Source of the DNA: Hyperoplus lanceolatus
Lineage: Eukaryota; Chordata; Actinopteri; Uranoscopiformes; Ammodytidae
Reading direction: 5' to 3'
NCBI GenBank assembly: GCA_026929865.2
Contig: CM049413.1
Location: forward strand, 9,680,001 to 9,744,000
DNA: 64,000 nucleotides
The notes beneath the pieces were generated by a model. The model ran no database searches. It worked only from the letters and a program-made list of their open reading frames with translations, and had not been told where the DNA came from. The position numbers were made by a program, and so were the translations under genes. Positions 57,591-64,000 of the stretch are shown piece after piece (the stretch's first letter is position 1; each line of letters starts with the position of its first letter).

Positions 57591-58907
57591 GAGAAATGTT
57601 CTTGACACCGCGACTGGTGGGCGGTATATTATGAAGTAGACGCGCCACTTGAAACTGTTTTCTCATAATAAAAGTAATTGAACGTGTATTTTTCTATGAA
57701 AGACACTATTATTTACACGAAAGGAAATTGCATGTATCTAACGATTAAAGTCAACCCATGATTATATTTTCAAACTGACTCCCTCGAAAGGTTTCGAAAT
57801 GAATGACAATATTACGGTACAGCCAGGTGCACTGCACATTTGCTCAGGCTATTAGGGTAATAGCGCCGTTTGCTGGTCTACACTGTATATAAGTCAAGTC
57901 ACACAACTGACATCAGCCCCAAGGCCAATTTGTGCTACATGATTGCTTCTCATGGGTCATTAAAAAAATTTTAGGGAGCATATTTCAAATTCATCTCATA
58001 AATGGGTATGTTTCCATTTAGACATCCATCCATCAGCCTTCTCATACCGTGCCCTACTGCTGTGCTTGAATAATTTTGTGAGCCATCAGAATTAAAATTA
58101 ATTTGAAAAACACGGTGTCAGATGAAGACAGGAGTCTATATAAGGCTGCTTCTTGAACATGTTCTCTGCCATGCAGCATTAGGCATATTGCTCTGACTTA
58201 GATATACTGGAAATAAGCTTTATTATGTTGGGAATTCATAAGGGGTTGAGTGGTCAAAGTCATGAATATTATTAATTTCAATGAAATGATCCCACACTTA
58301 TGTAACCATGCTTTAGACTTTAGTGTCTTGGAATTTATTCTGGCACCAGTATTAACCCCTTCCAAACGAGGCACAATAATTAGGAGAAAAGGAAAGGATT
58401 TGCCTTCAGGCTAGAGTGGGGTTGAATAATTAGATTCGGAAGTCCACTACTTAATTTACATTTTTCATTAAAATTTTGGGTAATTGGCTGGATTTCAATT
58501 TCCTTTTATCTGGGACATGGTTTGTGTAATAATACACATGAAGTCATGTGTTTTCACTCACTCTCCTCTCCCGATCTGCAACATGCAACAATGATATGAG
58601 GAAACACTGTGTCAAGTTCACTTAACTGCCCACAACTTCTTAATTGCAGACGGACTGCTGGTTAGCTTGCCAGTATGAATGAGTATTACTCTTACAATGC
58701 CCATCTGCCGCACCGCCAGACCAACTGAGGCATGCAGTTTTGAAATGAGTTTCTCCATAATCACCCAGGTTGTCTTTCTTGCAGTGTTTAATTGGGAGGA
58801 GAGAGTAGTGACGGCGAGTGGGTTAAGGCAGGTAGTGAGTTCAATAAGCTTTCCCTGGCCTGATGCTGAATTGACAGTGAGATTTTTTTTTAATTCTCTC
58901 AGCTCAA

Positions 58908-59012
<105 letters not shown>

Positions 59013-60084
59013 ACCATGGGGAGAAGGCGTTGAAAAGGCAGCTGTCTACAGATCCTTATCTACTTGACAGATCATCTATCATCACTGATTGGAGTAAATA
59101 GGGGAGCAAGAGAATGTATTGATCACATCAAGGCAAGCCGATGGAAAAGGATTTAATTTCAAATGGTTTATTCAATGTTAATGTTATCGCACTTCATTGA
59201 CACACAACTTTCATGTGAATTTAAAATTCAAACTCAAATTCAAAGGCCTTCATTCATCACATGGCAATGCCATCACAGATCTCGAAGTTTCCAATCGTTA
59301 TAATGTTGGCCAATTTCCTGTGGTTGCCATAGTCACAAACCTTACCTACCAGAGAGTAATCAGAAGAAGATTTAGATACAATATTGAACAAATAGGCAGT
59401 GCAATATCTCTTTACCTCTGTGTGGCTTGTGCACATCATTAAGACCACTTTCATAAAGCAAGGGAAAAGAGTTGAAGTGAGAGCAAAAGTTAACAAAAAA
59501 TAACTTAGTGGGAAAAAGACATAACCTCCCCATTGTAAGGAAATACAAACGGTGTAATAATTATTAGCTGAAGAGCTTTAAAAACTATAATGGATTGTCT
59601 AGTGCATTACTCATTGCTTTAATTACATACTGTATGCACTGATCTGGTCCCTCAAGGGCTAAGTTCAGATGGAGAGAGAAAGGGAGTACAATGGTTTATT
59701 CTGAGGGAAGCAGCATGAAAAGTCCACAGGAAATGTCACCTCTTGGCAGTCTCTGGACACAAGAATGTGATAGGTATAGCTGAAAACATGGAATAAAAGG
59801 GTTATTGTGTTAAGGTGTGGGTGGGGGGGTTCGGGAAGTTTAGCATGTGTACTGTATAGGTGCATGCGAGTAGGAGCTCAGGGCAGCCAAAGCTCTTACT
59901 GAGCAGGTCATATGTAGGTCAAACTCGAACCAACTATAGCACAAGTAACATGTCAAAGGTGTCACCCCAAAACATTAAGTCACTCAAACAGGCTTTAGGG
60001 TCAGGGAGGGGGACTGACTGACTGTCAAGACAATGGATACATTTATGAGGTTGATGTCCTGTAAGGGAGGAGCTATTTTGAGAG

Positions 60085-60255
60085 GCACCTATTTGCAGAC
60101 CCATGGGGGAGCGGAGCTCCACCGGAAATACGATTCCTTCTTCTTCACTTAGCCGTCAGTAAAACACAACGAAGAAGAACGTAGCGTATTTCCGGTGGAG
60201 CAGGTATCGTATTTCCGGTGGAACTCTGCTCCCCCATGGGTCTGCAAATAGGCAC
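60085..60255. repeat. Foldback (hairpin) element, 49-bp arms
   Basis: Left arm 60085-60133 (gcacctatttgcagaccc...) is inverted at 60207-60255 with two or three mismatches; the spacer is 73 bp. An extra copy of gtatttccggtggag lies at about 60185-60199 in the spacer. No flanking duplication was fixed. Confidence 0.85.
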
Positions 60256-60512
60256 CCTTGGCTATTTTTGGCTTTAAGGGGTTAAACAGATGTAGATGTA
60301 TTTGTTTTTTTTTGTTTTTTTTAATTTTTATTTGAAATCATTTGAACATATTTTTTTGTATTTTCATGCTTTTCATTTTGTTTTGTAATTTTGATATGTC
60401 TGAAATAAATTGAATCAATCAATCAAAACAGATGTAGAGCTTTGTAAGTAAGGATGCTATGACATTGTAAATAAGAGTTTGAAAACAAGACAATATTTGA
60501 AAAAAGGAATAT

Positions 60513-61109
60513 TTTATTGAATAATAATAATAGTTTGTTACTTACAAAGGCAGTGGTAAATGAACTGATTTTACTACTGTAAACAGACAGTCCTTCTGAG
60601 GTTGCTGGTCCATCGCACACAATTTGTTTTTGTTTTTGTTTAAGTCTATGTGCAAATACCTATGACTGAATTGTCTTAAGGCTAAGTCAACAGGTAAAAG
60701 CTCAACAAACAGTACATCGGCATATTTGCTTAACATATGGTCACACGATGTAAAGAAAGGCAGTAAAAATGGGTTCTATGGAAAGTAAATAGAAGTACAG
60801 TATAAGTTAACTTACTCAACACACTCACTCAGTTTAGTGATTTTTTTCTACTTAAATATTGAAAAGCAAAGACAACTCGAGGATTTATTTAGATAGAAGT
60901 TTAAAATGTTGCACAGGAGGAGGAGAAGGAGAAAAACCATTTCAGTCATGAGAAAGCTTACCTTTCAATCAGACTTTGGCATTAATGTCACAGTAAAAAA
61001 CCCAATACCTCAGGGTCAAATGAGAAGGGCCGAACAACTAAATAAATAGTGTTACCACCAGAGGTTACATCAGCTAAAACATAGCTTGGCCTTACTAAAA
61101 GTCTAGTTC
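60513..61109 (-). other. slc30a8: Candidate slc30a8 3' UTR
   Basis: Minus-strand sequence after the slc30a8 stop. AATAAA complements are seen at 60884-60889 and 60513-60518. Either could end the transcript; nothing in the sequence decides between them. Confidence 0.45.
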
Positions 61110-61255
61110 CTAAATCTTGGGTTCCTCGCACAGGGTACATCCTGGCTTCAGGTCGGCTTCTCTCTCCATTTGAATGGTGACAGAGTGGAAGTTGTAGGAG
61201 GAGAAACAAGCCTGGGTCATTTCTCTTAAGACAGTCTGAGCATCCACCGAATCCT
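61110..61255 (-). CDS. slc30a8: slc30a8 terminal exon, cytosolic domain part 2 and stop
   Basis: 146 bp ending TAG (61112-61110): [48 protein letters not shown]. The His of FHSVT, the Glu of QMER and the CTLC cysteines align with human His345, Glu352, Cys361 and Cys364. Acceptor cctccacag. Confidence 0.95.
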
Positions 61256-63903
61256 CTGTGGAGGAGAGAAAACCAAGGAAATCGTCACTAAAACTAATGT
61301 TAGTCACCTTGTGTGTTCATACTGTACATTTATTTCATTTTTTTAAATGTAGGTTTTCAGCAAATACGAAAAAGGTAACACGACTAGTTTAAAAACTTGT
61401 TCATGCTGGACTGTGAATGGTCCATGCATGGTCAATGTAACTGTGCCCAAATTCTTACACGCATGAATAGTGTTAATAATTTTAATTCCTGGATGTTAAA
61501 AGGCTACCTGATGTGGTCCAAGCAAGCAGCTCACATGGCATGGTCAGGTTTATGTTTGAGTAAACAAAAAATACCATAACACTGTCGTAAGAACAACACT
61601 TCCCATTTATATTTTTATCCAGGACCGACTGACGAGCAATAGATGTCATGTGCAGAAAACAGACCAACAAAGAATCTCATTGTGACTTTGCATTATCTGA
61701 TCTTTTGTCTTTCAATAGAAGCACTTGTGACCTCTGCTCTTGAAAGGCCCTTATACCTGGCACATATAGAATAACATTAGCAGGATTTTTTTCCATCTTC
61801 AAAAGCTCTTACGAAGAACATCCGGTCATTTTTCTAACATTAGTTTGATGTTCTGCCTTCTTTATTAGCTAGTGCCTAGTTTTTTTTCTCTCTTCTATTT
61901 GGTAAAGGCACACACAATCCCATCAGTATAATCAAATAGATAACGGCAAAACTTCTACACAGAGTATGAAAACACTTATTCAAATGGAATTTTAAAACAG
62001 ATTTTAAACTCATCCATGACATGGATACAAGTCCAAATAGCACTACTACAAACAAATGAATGTGTTAGCATTTTAGCACATGAGTTTTCTTCTCACCTAT
62101 AGCTACGTGTGCAGACAGTACGGCCTGGTTCATGGTGAGGGCCCAGATGCGTAGGTTGTGCACCGCTGTCACCCCCTTCACCGAGAGCAGACCATCCCGC
62201 ACCTCGCCGTACTTCACCCCCGCTGGAGCACCTGAGTCAATCAAGCCAAACAGGTCAAAGGTTGAGTGTTAGAATGTGAGGAATGATGAGGAGTCAGAAC
62301 GAGCGAGACAAAGTGCAGCAGCAAGTCTATTGGAAACACTGTATATTGTAATTGTTTTTAGTTGCCAGGGAACGAGGGGCCTTACCTTCCATCAGGACAA
62401 CAAGAATATCCCTCAAGATAGTGAAGGTGGTGCACAAGACAAATATGGAAAACAGGAAGGTGCAGATGGGGTCAGCCATCTTATATTCTGGCTGAAAGGA
62501 ACACAGAAAATGTAGGTTAGATGTGTTAATCATTTGTGTAATTAATGAATTCATTTGGTGAAGGAGGATTTATTATGTTCAATAGTATTTCTCACAAAAA
62601 TCTAAATGTCTGTACAGTCTATTTATCTATTTTTTACAAATGGTTACCAAGTAGTAAGTAACTAATACAATGAGGTGCAGATCATCATTTTGATCATGGA
62701 GAGGATATACGCAGCAGACTGAAATGCCTGACAACAAGCAACCAAACAGCGTGAACACAGAAAGTGAGCATCTTTCCTGCTGCTAGCAGCCACAGCCTTG
62801 TGCTGTTCGAGATTCCTCAAGGGTGAGTGTGTTGGAAGTGCTGAGAATACAAAGCGGCGGAAGGAAGAAGCTAAAAATAATTCAGGAATTAATAAATGAG
62901 AGCTGCAGTGCTAGAAACTGCAGGAGCCTCTCACCAACGACAGCTAAACTTGAAGTCAAAACACTAATAATTATCCAACTAACAGTAGGTAATTAAGGTA
63001 TTAGGGTTAAGGTTATATTCTCAAGGTTTTGATTTAATTTATTTTTTTGTATAATTATGTTTATTCACTTTCATACATCCACCATAAGGATTTGCTTACA
63101 ATATCTTCCAAACAAGCAAAATAATAATAAAAATACCTTAATGTACAGAATAGTACTGTATATACTATCCTAGGGCAGTGTCAAGCTAATGTTAAGGTAT
63201 GTAAGCAAAATCATTTATCCACAGATACTTCTCATCCTATCCCCTACCGTCTACACCTGGAACACCCCCGCACACCCACACACAATAGTAATAGCCGTCT
63301 TACAGTTTATTGACACAATTTCAAATTCCTTGATTTATTTCACACCTACTTCCCACTCCTCACCTGTCGTCATGGGATAAAGGTTCAGGTTCTTAGACTT
63401 CACACACTTTGGAGACACTCCTTACCTTAAAGAAGATGATGATGGCGCTAACGAGCACGCTTATGCTCTGGAGAAGATCTCCAATCACGTGGACGAAGGC
63501 GGCTCGCACACTGGCATTGGCCTGCTTAGCCCTCCGATCTGAAAGAAAGAAGGTAGCTCAGCGGGATCCAAGCTCTAAAAGATTATTCAACATTGGATTA
63601 TAAATCATTACAAATTCCATTATAATGCAATTATAATGGGTTGCAATCCCCCTCCCCCCATGGTGCATATTCAGTCATATTCATGGCCAATGCTGATTAT
63701 ATCTGATAAGAAAGAGCTTATGACGTGTATTACCCTGACTGGCATTCTGCTCCAAATCTGTATGATTGCCATGGGAGTGGCCGTGGTTTGAGATCTGCTT
63801 CTGTCTCTTTTCCTTCTTTGGACTGTGACTGTGTCCGTGCCCGGGAGAGCTGAGACCCCCGTGACTGTGGCCGTGGCCCGACTGGTGGAGGGTGAGCGCC
63901 ATG
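61110..63903 (-). CDS. slc30a8: Zinc transporter 8 (ZnT8), C-terminal part: last five coding exons
   Basis: Exons, in transcript order, 63903-63734, 63538-63426, 62491-62386, 62231-62097 and 61255-61110 join in frame and end in TAG. ZnT8 is a cation-diffusion-facilitator Zn2+/H+ antiporter that loads zinc into insulin granules of pancreatic beta cells. Seen here: the end of TM4, a cytosolic loop with three HGHSH clusters, TM5 with the zinc-binding HVIGD (HxxxD) motif, TM6, and the cytosolic C-terminal domain ending CTLCEEPKI. That last CxxC matches human ZnT8 [29 protein letters not shown] and [11 protein letters not shown] also match. ZnT2 is the main alternative, but the C-terminal CxxC residues and the neighbour med30 favour ZnT8. 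Exons for TM1-TM4 lie beyond the right edge. Confidence 0.93.
61256..62096 (-). other. slc30a8: slc30a8 intron (841 bp)
   Basis: GT-AG intron between the two cytosolic-domain exons. AT-rich; no repeat or RNA gene recognised. Confidence 0.8.
62097..62231 (-). CDS. slc30a8: slc30a8 exon, cytosolic domain part 1
   Basis: 135 bp: [44 protein letters not shown]. The His of AVHNL and of SAHVA align with human ZnT8 His301 and His318. Intron to the next exon upstream is only 154 bp. Confidence 0.94.
62386..62491 (-). CDS. slc30a8: slc30a8 exon with TM6
   Basis: 106 bp: [36 protein letters not shown] (last Gly split). Acceptor gttcctttcag, donor gtaagg. It leads into the cytosolic domain. Confidence 0.95.
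62492..63425 (-). other. slc30a8: slc30a8 intron (934 bp)
   Basis: GT-AG intron between the TM5 and TM6 exons. AT-rich; I see nothing else in it. Confidence 0.8.
63426..63538 (-). CDS. slc30a8: slc30a8 exon with TM5
   Basis: 113 bp: [16 protein letters not shown] then [16 protein letters not shown] and IIFFK. The HVIGD motif supplies two of the four transport-site ligands in this family. Acceptor ctttctttcag, donor gtaagg. Confidence 0.94.
63734..63903 (-). CDS. slc30a8: slc30a8 exon with histidine-rich loop
   Basis: 170-bp exon: one base finishing a codon, then [16 protein letters not shown] through [15 protein letters not shown] to NASQ and a split Asp codon. The Met at 63902 is internal, since the exon opens after an ag and human ZnT8/ZnT2 continue upstream here. 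Three HGHSH blocks lie in the TM4-TM5 loop. Further exons lie outside the window. Confidence 0.9.
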
Positions 63904-64000
63904 CTTTTTAGAGAAAAAACAAAAACAAAATATAAAACGAATCGGTCCGTGATTCTGGATTTGATATTATTGCTCTCCTCCTCCTCTCTGTATACAAGCT

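Noticed and set aside
63734-63902. Met at 63902 as the start of a short His-rich protein
   Set aside because: The exon opens at a splice acceptor, and the residues continue the TM4 sequence of ZnT-family proteins, so the Met is internal.

Overview
The window is host chromosomal DNA from a ray-finned (teleost, probably percomorph) fish. The genes are split by GT-AG introns. The exons encode vertebrate proteins that are recognisable residue by residue, and the introns carry the very long (CA/GT)n microsatellites, hAT-type and TTAA-flanked DNA transposons and tRNA-derived SINEs that are typical of fish. I see no bacterial-style operon, CRISPR array, rRNA or intact tRNA gene, and no retrovirus-like or Polinton-like element.

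Three protein-coding genes account for all the coding sequence I can support. (1) Positions 2021-15671, plus strand: the last five coding exons of ext1, the heparan-sulfate co-polymerase, ending at a real stop and followed by a long candidate 3' UTR to about 19.9 kb. (2) Positions 56802-25419, minus strand: the complete coding region of med30 (Mediator subunit 30) in four exons, 204 codons, with a 22.8-kb last intron and a 24-glutamine tract that the human protein lacks. (3) Positions 63903-61110, minus strand: the last five coding exons of slc30a8 (zinc transporter ZnT8). Its first exons lie beyond the right edge. ext1 and med30 converge tail to tail; med30 and slc30a8 point the same way. This is the order and orientation I recall for EXT1-MED30-SLC30A8 on human 8q24, so the block is old conserved synteny. 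The three products work in unrelated processes (Golgi glycosylation, transcription, vesicular zinc loading).

Non-coding layout: 1-2020 is ext1 intron with two microsatellites. 2117-10424 is ext1 intron with a 47-bp duplication and a 2.1-kb repeat element carrying two triplets of a 140-bp tandem unit. 10515-12759 is ext1 intron with a hAT-like element and a SINE jammed against a splice acceptor. 19.9-25.1 kb is the convergent intergenic gap, filled by a 2.2-kb inverted-repeat transposon with a second hAT element inside it, then another 1-kb inverted-repeat element. 25.5-48.3 kb is the giant med30 intron, with a composite hAT element (28.9-30.4 kb), TTAA-flanked MITEs and microsatellites. 48.4-56.5 kb holds the other med30 introns with three long (GT)n arrays and a 626-bp inverted-repeat element. 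57.4-57.6 kb is a probable med30 promoter. 57.6-60.8 kb is intergenic, with a microsatellite and a foldback element.

I found no undescribed biological system. The points most worth a second look are lineage-specific: a histidine-rich cytosolic loop in fish ZnT8, valine at the position matching human ZnT8 Arg325, the Med30 glutamine tract, the SINE 13 bp from an ext1 splice acceptor, and several nested or composite DNA transposons whose target-site duplications can be read directly.
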